From Kitasatospora atroaurantiaca (GTDB lineage Bacteria; Actinomycetota; Actinomycetes; Streptomycetales; Streptomycetaceae): DNA of 64,000 bases. Shown piece by piece: positions 26,575 through 37,306 of the stretch. The position numbers and the translations under genes are program-made. The notes below the pieces were generated by a model, which was not told the DNA's origin, did no database searches, and saw nothing but the letters and a program-made list of their open reading frames with translations. Location: NCBI RefSeq assembly GCF_007828955.1, contig NZ_VIVR01000001.1:3782001-3846000 (forward strand). The letters are read 5' to 3'. Within the stretch, counting starts at the first letter, position 1, and each line of letters starts with the position of its first letter.

Positions 26575-27588
26575 ATGAGTGAGACGGACGAGCCCGGCCT
26601 CACTTCGGGCGGGCTGGGAGTTCTCTCGGCCGAGGCCAGGGAGCTCTACCGGTCCGTTCTCCGCTGCCATGGGCGTCTGACACCCGAAGAGAGCAAGTCG
26701 GCCGACCAGGATCACCTGCTCGAGCTGGTCGACATCGGGCTGCTGGTCCGGGACACCGACAACCCGGACGTCCTGGTCGCCGTCGACCCGAAACAACTCT
26801 CGGCCCGCCTCAGCACCGCCTGGCAGCGAAAGGCACTGGACCTGCTGAGCCGGGCGGTCGCGCTGCCCGCGGACCTCCAGGAGCTGGCCGAGGACTTCCG
26901 TACGCCCGAGCAGGCTGGCGGCACGATCGAGTATGTGCGCGGCAAAGTGCTGATAAACCAACGGCTCGGCCAGTTGGTGAGCAGTTGCATGGAGGAGATG
27001 CTCGCCGCGCAGCCGGGCGGGCCGCGTCCTCCCGAGGCCCTGGCGAGTGTGATCACCCGCGACCTCGAGATGCTCCGCCGTGGCGCGGCCATCCGGACGA
27101 TCTATCACCCGAGCACCCGCTATCACACCCCGACCCGGGAGTACGTGACGGCGATAGCCGAACACGGCGGGCAGGTGCGGACACTCGACGAGCCTTACAC
27201 CCGACTGATCGTCATCGATCGACGGACCGCCGTCATTCCGGTGGCGGAAGACCTCAACCTGGCGGCGTTCATTCACGATCAGGCCGTCATCAGCTACCTC
27301 GTGGAGGAGGTATTCGAGCGGAACTGGAGTCGCGGTCTAGATTTTGACGGTACTCGGACAGTTCCGCCGCAGGTGGTCTCACGCCTCCGTCAGACGATCA
27401 TTGATCTGATGCTCAAAGGAACCAATCACCGGGTTATCGCCCGCCGACTGGGCATCAGCGAACGCACCCTGGCCCGCCATATTGCCGAGATGCGTGAGGA
27501 GTACCACGTCGAGTCACTCTTCCAACTCGGCTATGTACTCGCCCGCAGCGTTCATGACACCCCGGACCACAAGGACGAGTTCGGCTAG
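26575..27588 (+). CDS. LuxR-type HTH regulator, paralogue 1
   Basis: The 337-residue protein begins at ATG 26575 behind AAGGAG. It has a TrmB-like front end (LLELVDIGLLVRD), a central domain resembling phospholipase-D/TrmB sensor modules (IEYVRGKVLINQRL, RGAAIRTIYHP) and a C-terminal LuxR-type helix-turn-helix (NHRVIARRLGISERTLARHI). The same architecture recurs in the genes at 28832 and 29790. The gene is convergent with a small secreted-peptide gene, which could be its target. Its codon use includes more A/T-ending codons near the 3' end than its neighbours. The ligand is unknown. Confidence 0.82.
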   Translation: MSETDEPGLTSGGLGVLSAEARELYRSVLRCHGRLTPEESKSADQDHLLELVDIGLLVRDTDNPDVLVAVDPKQLSARLSTAWQRKALDLLSRAVALPADLQELAEDFRTPEQAGGTIEYVRGKVLINQRLGQLVSSCMEEMLAAQPGGPRPPEALASVITRDLEMLRRGAAIRTIYHPSTRYHTPTREYVTAIAEHGGQVRTLDEPYTRLIVIDRRTAVIPVAEDLNLAAFIHDQAVISYLVEEVFERNWSRGLDFDGTRTVPPQVVSRLRQTIIDLMLKGTNHRVIARRLGISERTLARHIAEMREEYHVESLFQLGYVLARSVHDTPDHKDEFG

Positions 27589-27641
27589 CCACCCCACCCG
27601 GACGCCCCGTTCGTCCGGGCACGGCAGGCTTGCCGCGGCAC

Positions 27642-27836
27642 TCAGGTCCAGGCCGAGTCTGCCGGGGTCGTAATGGCCGAACCGTCGGCGGCCGAGTCCG
27701 CGACCGAGTCCGCGTGAACAAGGGCGCGCGTCCAGGCGCTGTCTCCGGCCAGTGCCGGATTGCTCCCGGCCAGCATCGCCGCACCCATGACAAGCGGAAC
27801 AACGACGAAGCGAACAAAGCGGCGCATGCGAGACAT
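27642..27836 (-). CDS. Small secreted peptide with terminal DSAWT repeats
   Basis: The ATG at 27836, with AGGAAGGA about 10 nt upstream, encodes 64 residues. The first 30 form a clear signal peptide: MSRMRRFVRFVV, a hydrophobic core and NPALA as a signal-peptidase site. The predicted mature peptide of 34 residues starts GDSAWT and ends DSAWT, with an Asp/Ser/Ala-rich middle (HADSVADSAADGSA) and no Cys. Less biased codon use than core genes suggests recent acquisition. The position among three LuxR-type regulator genes suggests a secreted signal or bacteriocin-like product, but this is inference only. Confidence 0.65.
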   Translation of the reverse strand: MSRMRRFVRFVVVPLVMGAAMLAGSNPALAGDSAWTRALVHADSVADSAADGSAITTPADSAWT

Positions 27837-28191
27837 TGCGACCAAATCCTTCCTCAGGGTTATGCCTCACTGAGCAAATGAAGCGTCGAACATTAGCTCA
27901 GATCATGCCGCAGCGTGAAGCAACTGTCACGGCGTCCGCTTTATGAGGAGTGCGTCATCTCTGTGCCAGGCACCCAGATGACACCGTGTGCCAGTGGACG
28001 GACCGGCTACGACCGTTGGACGATCAACTCGTCCCGACGGTACCGGTACCGACGGCCTTCACTTGACGCCATGTCTTCAACTTATCCACAACAGTCAATG
28101 GCCGAAAGCCCCGGAACCCGGCACCGACAACCAGACAAGCGCCGCCGGTCATGAGTGGATGCCCCCGGCCACCCCTTCCCCCGGAGTCGAC
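27837..28191. other. Divergent intergenic region with DnaA-box and palindrome
   Basis: This 355-bp stretch, AT-richer than its surroundings, separates the secreted-peptide gene from the deoxyribosyltransferase-like gene and must hold both promoters. It contains a 14-bp palindrome CGGTACCGGTACCG (28038-28051) that could be an operator, and a single TTATCCACA (28082-28090) that matches the classical DnaA box. No gene is visible. Confidence 0.5.
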
Positions 28192-28818
28192 ATGAGTGAG
28201 CCCTACCTGCGCAACCGCGCCGTCCAGACCCCCGAGGGGCGGCGCGCTCGGGTGTTCCTGGCCGCGCCGCTCATGCGGCTGACCGGGCCGGCCGACAGCG
28301 TGGTGACCCTGGCGAGCCGGACGCGGCTGACGACGCTCCGGTCCACGCTGCTCCGCAGCGGCGCCGCGGTCTACAGCGCTCACCACAGCGACGCCTGGTC
28401 GGTGGCCGGCCGCGCCCCCGAGCCGCGGGTACCCTCCGACTTCCGAGCGCTGCAGACCGCCGACCTGGTCTTCGCGTACGTCGGCGCACCGCTGTCGGCC
28501 GGCGTCAGTCTGGAGCTCGGCTGGGCCTCCGCCCTGCGCAAGCCGGTGGTCCTGCTGGTGGACGAGGCGATCACGCACAACCCGCTGATAGCCACCATCG
28601 AGCAGGTCGCCCCCGTCCTGCCCCTGGTCTTCGACGATACCTGGTCGCAGGAGGCCCTCCACCACACCGTGGAGACCGCCCTCGACTGGGCCGGCATGGC
28701 TCTCTCGCTGCGCGAGGGCTTCTGGACGGCACCCGGCGACCACTTCCCCAACCCCCGTCAGGAGCCCCCGGCCGCCGGCCCGTACGACTACTGGACGCCC
28801 GGCGTCGCCACCGGCTGA
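28192..28818 (+). CDS. Nucleoside 2-deoxyribosyltransferase-like protein
   Basis: The 208-residue protein starts at ATG 28192 with GGAG 6 nt upstream. It shows the fold pattern of nucleoside 2-deoxyribosyltransferases: an N-terminal strand ARVFLAAPLM, a central TADLVFAYVG and the loop SLELGWASALRKPVVLLVD, where the Glu would be the family's nucleophile. The C-terminus is Pro-rich. Related proteins also act as nucleoside or base exchangers in nucleotide-based signalling and antibiotics. It converges with the LuxR-type gene at 28832, leaving 13 bp between stops. Activity is inferred from this limited motif match. Confidence 0.6.
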   Translation: MSEPYLRNRAVQTPEGRRARVFLAAPLMRLTGPADSVVTLASRTRLTTLRSTLLRSGAAVYSAHHSDAWSVAGRAPEPRVPSDFRALQTADLVFAYVGAPLSAGVSLELGWASALRKPVVLLVDEAITHNPLIATIEQVAPVLPLVFDDTWSQEALHHTVETALDWAGMALSLREGFWTAPGDHFPNPRQEPPAAGPYDYWTPGVATG

Positions 28819-28831
28819 CCCGGCCCCGTCG

Positions 28832-29806
28832 CTACTCACCCCGGCCACCGCGCATGAGCCACCCGAGCTGAAACAGCGTCTGGGCCCCGTAGCGCTCCCG
28901 CAGCCGCGAGATGTGCCCCGCCACCGTGCGCTCGCTCAGCCCCAGCCGGGTCGCCACCGCCCGCTGGGTGAAACCCTGCGCCAGCAGCCGGCCCACCCGC
29001 TCAGGCACCCGGCTGCGGCCCTCCTCCGAGGAACCCCAGGCCACCGAGTCCGCCCGCCGCCAGTCCCGCTCGAAGGAGGACACCAGGTGGTCGACCATGG
29101 TGCGGTCCTCGACGAAGGAGGCGCTGAGCCGGTCCTCACCGGCCGGGATGACGGCGACCGTCCGGTCGAAGAGCATCATCTTCGGGAACGGCTCGTCGAG
29201 GATCCGCACCCGGCCGCCGTGCTCGGTGACCGTGGCCGCGTACGCCACCGTGGCCGGCTCGTCCAGCGCGGTCGGCCGGTACAGGGTCCGCAGCACGCCG
29301 CCGCGCTGAAGGAACGGCAGGTCCTGCTGCAGTGCGATCGCCAGGCCGTGCGCCGGGCGCGGGCCGGGCTGGGCCGTGAGCATCTCCTCCTTGCAGTCGG
29401 AGAGCAGGCGGGCGATCCGGTGCTGGATCTCCGCGCGGTCGTGGACCAGCTCGACCGGGCCGGAGCGGTCCGCCGGCCGCGGAGTGTCGTCGTACGCCTT
29501 GGTCAGGCCGTCCAGCATCGCCGGCAGGCTCTCGGCGCGGACCAGCAGCCTGGTCGCCGTGGCGCGCAGCTCGGTGGCGAGTCGCCCGCTCACCGCACGC
29601 GGGCTGACGGCGCAGTAGGAGATGTCGGTCCGGGTGAGCAGCCCGATCCCGAGCAGCTCGTCGACCGTCCGGCGGTCGGCCACCGCGGGGTCCGAGATCG
29701 GCACCCGGCCGCCGGCGGCCAGGATCGCGAGATACAGCTGCCGCGCGACCTCGCCCGGCAGCGGCGCCACGGCCTCGTCCAGGGGCACGTCACTCGCCAC
29801 GGCCAC
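28832..29806 (-). CDS. LuxR-type HTH regulator, paralogue 2
   Basis: The 324-residue protein has the same plan as the regulators at 26575 and 29790: TrmB-like front (VDELLGIGLLTR), central sensor-like domain (VELVHDRAEIQHRIARLL, RGGVLRTLYRPTA) and LuxR-type HTH (TQRAVATRLGLSERTVAGHI). It overlaps the end of the gene at 29790 by 17 bp, so the two are co-transcribed with the 29790 gene first. The final 53 codons are identical at DNA level to those of that gene (28853-29011 and 29811-29969), although the sensor parts differ clearly. Confidence 0.85.
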   Translation of the reverse strand: MAVASDVPLDEAVAPLPGEVARQLYLAILAAGGRVPISDPAVADRRTVDELLGIGLLTRTDISYCAVSPRAVSGRLATELRATATRLLVRAESLPAMLDGLTKAYDDTPRPADRSGPVELVHDRAEIQHRIARLLSDCKEEMLTAQPGPRPAHGLAIALQQDLPFLQRGGVLRTLYRPTALDEPATVAYAATVTEHGGRVRILDEPFPKMMLFDRTVAVIPAGEDRLSASFVEDRTMVDHLVSSFERDWRRADSVAWGSSEEGRSRVPERVGRLLAQGFTQRAVATRLGLSERTVAGHISRLRERYGAQTLFQLGWLMRGGRGE

Positions 29807-30770
29807 CCCGCATGAGCCACCCGAGCTGAAACAGCGTCTGGGCCCCGTAGCGCTCCCGCAGCCGCGAGATGTGCCCCGCCACCGTGCGCTCGCTCAGCCC
29901 CAGCCGGGTCGCCACCGCCCGCTGGGTGAAACCCTGCGCCAGCAGCCGGCCCACCCGCTCAGGCACCCGACTACGGCCCTCCTCCGAGGAACCCCACACC
30001 ACCGAATCCGCGCGGGCCCAGTCCCGCTCGAAGACCGCGACCAGGAAGGTGACGGCCGCCGAGTCGGTGATGAACACGGCCTTGCTGTGATCGTCGGCCG
30101 CGGGGACCACCGCCACGGCACGGTCGAAGATCAGCATCCGCTGGAAGTTCTCGTCCAGGACCCGGATCTGGGCCCCGTGCTCCGTGACCGCCGCGGCGTA
30201 CTTCACCGCCGCCGGTTCGGCCATCGCGGTCGGCTGGTAGATCGTCCTCATCGTGCGCCCGCGCCTGAGCAGCGGCAGATCCTGGCGGAGTGCCATGTCC
30301 AGGGCGTCGGCGGGCCGCGGTCCGGGCTGCGTCGACAGCAGCCCCTCCTTGCAGTCGGCGACCAGCTGTTCGATCTGGTGCCGGATGTGCTCGTGGCCCT
30401 CGATGTGGGTGGCCTCACCCCGCTGGTCCGCCCGCCGGGGCACCGCGTCGTACGCCTTCGTCAGGCCGTCCAGTGCGCCGGGCAGTCCTTCGGCCCGCAC
30501 CAGCAGCCGGGTCGCCTCCGACCGCAGCTCCGCGCTCACCCGGCCGGCGACGGTCCGGGGGCTCACCGCCGTGTAGACGCTGTCCATGAGATTGGGCATC
30601 ACCAGCCCGATCTCCATGAGCTGATCCAGCGCCGGTCGGTCGGACTCGGAGAAGTCCGCGAAGGGGACCAGACCGCCCGCCGCCAGGATTCCGAGGTAGA
30701 GCTGCCGAGCCGCCTCGCCGGGCGCACCTGCGCCCAGGTCTGCCGTCGGATCCGCAGCCACGTCCAACAC
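29790..30770 (-). CDS. LuxR-type HTH regulator, paralogue 3
   Basis: The 326-residue protein is the upstream member of a two-gene unit with the regulator at 28832. It has a TrmB-like N-terminus (LDQLMEIGLVMPN), a sensor-like domain (THIEGHEHIRHQIEQLVADC, RGRTMRTIYQPTA) and the same LuxR-type HTH. Different sensor domains with an identical DNA-binding domain suggest that both proteins bind the same operators but answer different cues. Its start at 30770 faces an 820-bp region without genes that may hold its control sequences. The ATG there has no strong ribosome-binding site. Confidence 0.83.
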   Translation of the reverse strand: MLDVAADPTADLGAGAPGEAARQLYLGILAAGGLVPFADFSESDRPALDQLMEIGLVMPNLMDSVYTAVSPRTVAGRVSAELRSEATRLLVRAEGLPGALDGLTKAYDAVPRRADQRGEATHIEGHEHIRHQIEQLVADCKEGLLSTQPGPRPADALDMALRQDLPLLRRGRTMRTIYQPTAMAEPAAVKYAAAVTEHGAQIRVLDENFQRMLIFDRAVAVVPAADDHSKAVFITDSAAVTFLVAVFERDWARADSVVWGSSEEGRSRVPERVGRLLAQGFTQRAVATRLGLSERTVAGHISRLRERYGAQTLFQLGWLMRGGRGE

Positions 30771-31590
30771 TCCCTGCCGGTCCTCAACGCCCGCTCGCGA
30801 TCGCAGCGCTCCGGGGGCGTCTCACCCCCGGTCACCTGGAGCCCCGCGGTGACGTCCACGGATCGTAGACGAGATCTCCGGACCTCCGTACCGGCGCGCC
30901 CCCCAGAGCCAGAGCCCAGTTGAGCTCTGAAGCCCTGGGGGGCTCGCCGTGTCACGCCGTTGCCGAGGCGCTTCCAGCGAGGCGGAGCAGCAACGCCTCG
31001 CCGGCTCCGGTCCCGGGGGCCATCACCACACATGGCGTCCCGGCCGGCGCTCTTCCCCCCCGATGCACCGGTACGGACGTACCGTGGGGCATCCACGTCG
31101 AAGAGCAAGTCGCCACCCACAGGCTGCGGTTGCCCGGGCGGCCGGCGTGCCTCCACCCTCACAGCGTGACGGCCGGGGAACAAGTGGCGCCCGACTGCAG
31201 GTTTCCGCAAATGCAGGAACCTGCAGTCGGCTGTGTCGGGCCGGCCTGGAGATTTCTCCGGAATCCGACTATTCGGCCTGACCGCCGACCGGAGCGCCAC
31301 GCCGACCAAACGGTCGTTCGGAGCCGCGAGAGCGGGCCCGACCGACTCATCCCCCCCTCGCCGGAATTCGGTGGCGAGGCGAAATCCCTGGTGCAACTGG
31401 CCCTGTGGGCCCGGGTATTGCCGTTGGCAATGGCCCGCAGAATACCTGCCCCAATCCGCCCGGAGCCCGACAAGGCCGCCGATGGGATCAATGACTCCTG
31501 GAATGTCCGAGTGCCGATCGGTGGCGCACCCGCCCGGAGCCCGAGACCCGCGGACGGGTATTCCCGAGCGGATTGCGCGGCGCCAGGCAG
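30771..31590. other. 820-bp region without a recognisable gene
   Basis: The region lies upstream of the regulator at 29790 and downstream of the TDT transporter gene. Frames that are open here do not look like proteins and lack start signals. The only structure that I see is the perfect inverted repeat at 31191-31230. Composition is somewhat less G/C-biased than in neighbouring genes, so it may be decayed or horizontally acquired DNA. Confidence 0.6.
31191..31230. repeat. Perfect 13-bp inverted repeat
   Basis: The arms CCGACTGCAGGTT and AACCTGCAGTCGG are separated by 14 nt. It could end transcription from the transporter gene 360 bp away or be a binding site for the regulators next door. Confidence 0.7.
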
Positions 31591-32685
31591 TCAGCGCAGC
31601 AGCCGGCCCCCGGCCAGGCCGGTCAGGGTCCGGGTGCCGGCCACCGACCAGGCGGCGAGCAGCAGGACGTACAGGCCGGCCGACAGTGCCGTGAAGCCCT
31701 CGAAGCCGGTGTGGCGGGCAAGGCCGGCGGTGCCGGTGACCAGGGTGCCGACGGGGAAGGTGTAGGCCCACCAGGTCATGGCGAAGGGCATCTCGGCCCG
31801 CCAGGCACGCAGGTTGGCGGCGGCCGCGACGAGCAGCCAGAGCAGCGCGACCCCGATCGCGCAGACGCCGTACAGCACCGCCAGGACGGCCGCGGCGTCC
31901 GCCCGCTGCGGAGCCACCGTCCGGGCCGCGTCTGCGAGTTGGTTGACGGCGGTGGTGGACTGGCCGAGCGGTCCGAGCACCAGGAAGAGCGAGGGGGTGA
32001 GGATCAGCGCGGGCAGCTTGCTGTGCAGCAGCCCGGCGAGGACGACCGGCAGCAGGGCCAGCGTGGCCAGCAGCCCGGCGCCGAGGAGCGCGCAACACCC
32101 GTACAGCATCGCCGTCCGCCACGGCCCGGGCAGGTGCGGGATCAGCGCGGGCCCCAGCGAGGCTGCCACCAGCGGGGCGACCACCGGGAGCAGCCAGGTC
32201 GGGTTGGCCTGCAGGACGGAGAGGCGGTGACGGGTGATCATCAGGTACGGGATGCCGGCAGCCACTGCCACGGCGTACACCGTGCCGACCGTCCAGAGCA
32301 CCAGGTCCAGCGCCACCGCCGGCCCGGTACCGATCACCCGCGCGCCGAGTACGAGCGTCGCGTAGCCGACGGCGAGCAGGGCCATCGGCGGGCAGCCGTA
32401 GAAGACGGCGGTGGCCGGGTCGTCCATGAGCTGCGCGCGGGCGGCCGCGCGGTGCCGGGTGAGGTGCGCGGCCCGGGCCGCCACCAGCAGGGTCAGCGCC
32501 GCGAGGGCCAGGGCCCACACCAGCTCCCCGAAGCCGATCAGGCCCGGGAGCTCGATGGGGAGCGCCGCCGCTCCGTTGGCGACGATCGCGGTGCCCATGA
32601 CGGCGGCGTGCCAGTTGGGGCCGAGGCGGCTGAGGTCGAGCGAGTACGAGGTGGTGGTCGTACGGGGACTGGTGAGGGTGGCCAT
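31591..32685 (-). CDS. TDT-family (tellurite-resistance/dicarboxylate) transporter
   Basis: The 364-residue protein has about ten membrane helices and the sequence style of the TehA/Mae1 family: LGPNWHAAVMGTAIVANGAA at the start, DDPATAVFYGCPPMALLAVG in the middle and FAMTWWAYTFPVGTLVTGT near the end. Members export dicarboxylates or sulfite or mediate tellurite resistance. The ATG at 32685 was chosen; a GTG three codons upstream is possible. It is divergent from a LysR-type regulator gene, the usual arrangement for a transporter under that regulator's control. The substrate cannot be told. Confidence 0.87.
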   Translation of the reverse strand: MATLTSPRTTTTSYSLDLSRLGPNWHAAVMGTAIVANGAAALPIELPGLIGFGELVWALALAALTLLVAARAAHLTRHRAAARAQLMDDPATAVFYGCPPMALLAVGYATLVLGARVIGTGPAVALDLVLWTVGTVYAVAVAAGIPYLMITRHRLSVLQANPTWLLPVVAPLVAASLGPALIPHLPGPWRTAMLYGCCALLGAGLLATLALLPVVLAGLLHSKLPALILTPSLFLVLGPLGQSTTAVNQLADAARTVAPQRADAAAVLAVLYGVCAIGVALLWLLVAAAANLRAWRAEMPFAMTWWAYTFPVGTLVTGTAGLARHTGFEGFTALSAGLYVLLLAAWSVAGTRTLTGLAGGRLLR

Positions 32686-32756
32686 GCGTCCCACCCTGCC
32701 GAGGCGGGTCGCCCGCCGGTAGCGTGTCGTGCCCTATGAGGACATAGCCTGGCTCT

Positions 32757-33674
32757 ATGACCCTCCTCTCCCCGCACGTCCCCGAACTCGGCGCACTGGA
32801 GCTGCTGCTCGCGGTGGCCCGGCTGGGCAGCGTCGGGCGGGCGGCGGCCGAGCTCGGGGTGAGCCAGCCGGCCGCGAGCGCGCGGATCAAGGGCATGGAG
32901 CGCCAGGTCGGCGTGGCGCTGCTGGAGCGGTCGCCGCGCGGTTCACGGCCCACCGAGGCCGGGCGGCTGGTGATCGAGTGGGCCCGCCAGGTGGTCGAGG
33001 CGGCGCAGGCGCTGGACGCCGGCATCGACGCGCTGCGTGAGCGCCGGGACGCCCGCCTGCGGGTGGTGGCGAGCCTGACGGTCGCCGAGTACCTGATGCC
33101 GGGCTGGCTGCTGGCCCTGCACGAGGCCAACCCGGGCACCGCGGTGACGCTGCGGACCGCCAACTCGGCGGACGTCGCCGCGCACGTCCTCGCGGGCGAC
33201 GCGGACCTCGGCTTCGTCGAGGGCCCGACCACCCCGCCCGGGCTCTCCGGCGCGGTGGTGGCGGCCGACCGGCTGGTGGTCGTGGTGGCACCCGGCCACC
33301 CCTGGGCGCGGCGGCGGGCGCCGGTCACCGGCAGCGAGCTCGCGATGACCCCGCTGGTGCTGCGCGAGCCGGGCTCCGGCACCCGGGAGGTGCTGGACCG
33401 GGCCCTGGCCCGGTACGGGGGCGCGGCGACGCCCCGGCTCGAGCTGGCCTCCTCGACCGCGCTCAAGGCGGCGGCGATGACCGGCGCCGGGCCGGTGTGC
33501 CTCAGCGAACTGGCCGTGGTGGAGGAGCTGGCCACCCGGCGGCTGGTCTCCGTGCCGCTGGAGGGTGTGGATCTGCACCGCCCGCTGCGGGCCGTCTGGC
33601 CGTCCGGACAGCGGCCGGCCGGCCCGGCCAGGGACCTGCTCGGGCTGACCCGCAGGCCGTCCCGGCGAGGCTAG
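32757..33674 (+). CDS. LysR-family transcriptional regulator
   Basis: The 305-residue protein has the N-terminal winged HTH ([20 protein letters not shown], then [20 protein letters not shown]) and a C-terminal periplasmic-binding-like effector domain ([20 protein letters not shown]). A TAGCCT hexamer lies 6 nt before the ATG at 32757, suggesting a leaderless transcript. Only 71 bp separate it from the divergent TDT transporter, which it most likely controls, with an acidic metabolite as the probable co-inducer. Confidence 0.92.
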   Translation: MTLLSPHVPELGALELLLAVARLGSVGRAAAELGVSQPAASARIKGMERQVGVALLERSPRGSRPTEAGRLVIEWARQVVEAAQALDAGIDALRERRDARLRVVASLTVAEYLMPGWLLALHEANPGTAVTLRTANSADVAAHVLAGDADLGFVEGPTTPPGLSGAVVAADRLVVVVAPGHPWARRRAPVTGSELAMTPLVLREPGSGTREVLDRALARYGGAATPRLELASSTALKAAAMTGAGPVCLSELAVVEELATRRLVSVPLEGVDLHRPLRAVWPSGQRPAGPARDLLGLTRRPSRRG

Positions 33675-33684
33675 ACGAGAAAAG

Positions 33685-33705
33685 TTGAGCGAAGTAGACT
33701 CAACT
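33685..33705 (+). promoter_or_regulatory. HspR operator (HAIR) 3, clpB promoter region
   Basis: The perfect inverted repeat GTTGAGC-N7-ACTCAAC lies 57 nt before the clpB start and matches the HAIR consensus at 12 of 14 positions. It places clpB in the HspR regulon with the dnaK operon. Confidence 0.88.
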
Positions 33706-33761
33706 TACTGGATGCTTCCAGCAGCAGAGACCGAGCGACCGAGAGAGAGGGCACGCCAGCA

Positions 33762-36377
<2,616 letters not shown>

Positions 36378-36392
36378 CGGGTCAGCGCCTTG

Positions 36393-36416
36393 GGAGGCCC
36401 GGCCTGCCGGGCCTCC
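36393..36416 (+). terminator. clpB terminator
   Basis: Perfect 10-bp arms GGAGGCCCGG and CCGGGCCTCC with a 4-nt loop lie 16 nt past the stop. Confidence 0.85.
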
Positions 36417-36568
36417 GGCCCGCTCTGCGGAGCGGCCGGTCGGGGATCTTCCGGGCGCGCGGCGGGGAGCCCCTGTGTCGCGGGCGCCGAATGAGGCAGG
36501 ATGGAGACCTGGAAGGGCGGCCCCTCAGTCCCAGCCACCCTTGTGTACTGAGAATATAAGGACCTCCC

Positions 36569-37135
36569 ATGAGCATCGACCCGTCCTCCATCCCCTCCTT
36601 CGGCGCGCCCCAGCCCCCGCAGGGCGGTCAGCCCGGCGGTGGCCCCGCCGGCCCGCCGCCGGTGGTGGTGCCGGACCAGGCCCTGGTGACCCAGCTGCTG
36701 GACCAGATGCAGCTGAAGCACCTCGTGGACGATGAGGGTGACCTCACCGCGCCGTGGGACGGCTTCCGCGTCTACTACATGTTCCGCGGCGAGCAGAAGG
36801 AGCTCTTCGCGGTCCGCGCGTTCTACGACCGCGCCTACCCGCTCGAGGACAAGGGCGAGATCCTCGACCTGATCGACGAGTGGAACCGCGAGACCCTCTG
36901 GCCCAAGGTCTACACCCACACCCACGAGGACGGCGTGGTCCGCCTGATCGGCGAGTCCCAGATGATCGTCGGCACCGGCGTCAACCTGGACTACTTCGTC
37001 ACGACCACCGCCAACTGGACCCAGGCCGCTGTCGGCTTCGAGCAGTGGATCGTCGAGCGCCTCGGCCTCCAGAAGGAGATCGAGGGCGAGCAGGGCGAGG
37101 GCGAGGCCGACGGCGACGCCTCCGACGAGGGCTGA
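36569..37135 (+). CDS. YbjN-domain protein
   Basis: The 188-residue protein starts at ATG 36569 behind AAGGACCTCCC. After a Pro/Gly-rich leader comes a YbjN-type domain (YYMFRGEQKELFAVRAFYDR, then LDLIDEWNRETLWPKVYTH), a fold related to type III secretion chaperones. The C-terminus is acidic (EIEGEQGEGEADGDASDEG). Actinobacterial members are often annotated as sensory-transduction proteins without a defined role. It is a single-gene unit between two terminators. Confidence 0.85.
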   Translation: MSIDPSSIPSFGAPQPPQGGQPGGGPAGPPPVVVPDQALVTQLLDQMQLKHLVDDEGDLTAPWDGFRVYYMFRGEQKELFAVRAFYDRAYPLEDKGEILDLIDEWNRETLWPKVYTHTHEDGVVRLIGESQMIVGTGVNLDYFVTTTANWTQAAVGFEQWIVERLGLQKEIEGEQGEGEADGDASDEG

Positions 37136-37150
37136 CCTCACACACTCCTG

Positions 37151-37188
37151 CCGCAGGCCCGTCCCCACTCGTGAGGGCGGGCCTGCGG
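37151..37188 (+). terminator. Terminator of the YbjN gene
   Basis: The arms CCGCAGGCCCG and CGGGCCTGCGG with a 16-nt loop lie 15 nt past the stop. Confidence 0.8.
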
Positions 37189-37306
37189 CGTGCGGCCCCC
37201 CGGCTCGCGGCGGCCTTGTCCCTGGGCTCACGGCGGGCGCGGCGGGCTTGTCCCCGGGCGGGCGGGCGCGGAAGATGGGCGCGACTACGAGGTGTGAGGA
37301 GCCGGG

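Noticed and set aside
30599..33535. A 978-codon minus-strand open frame
   Set aside because: It runs antisense or out of frame through the LysR, TDT and regulator genes, which have clear family motifs in their own frames.
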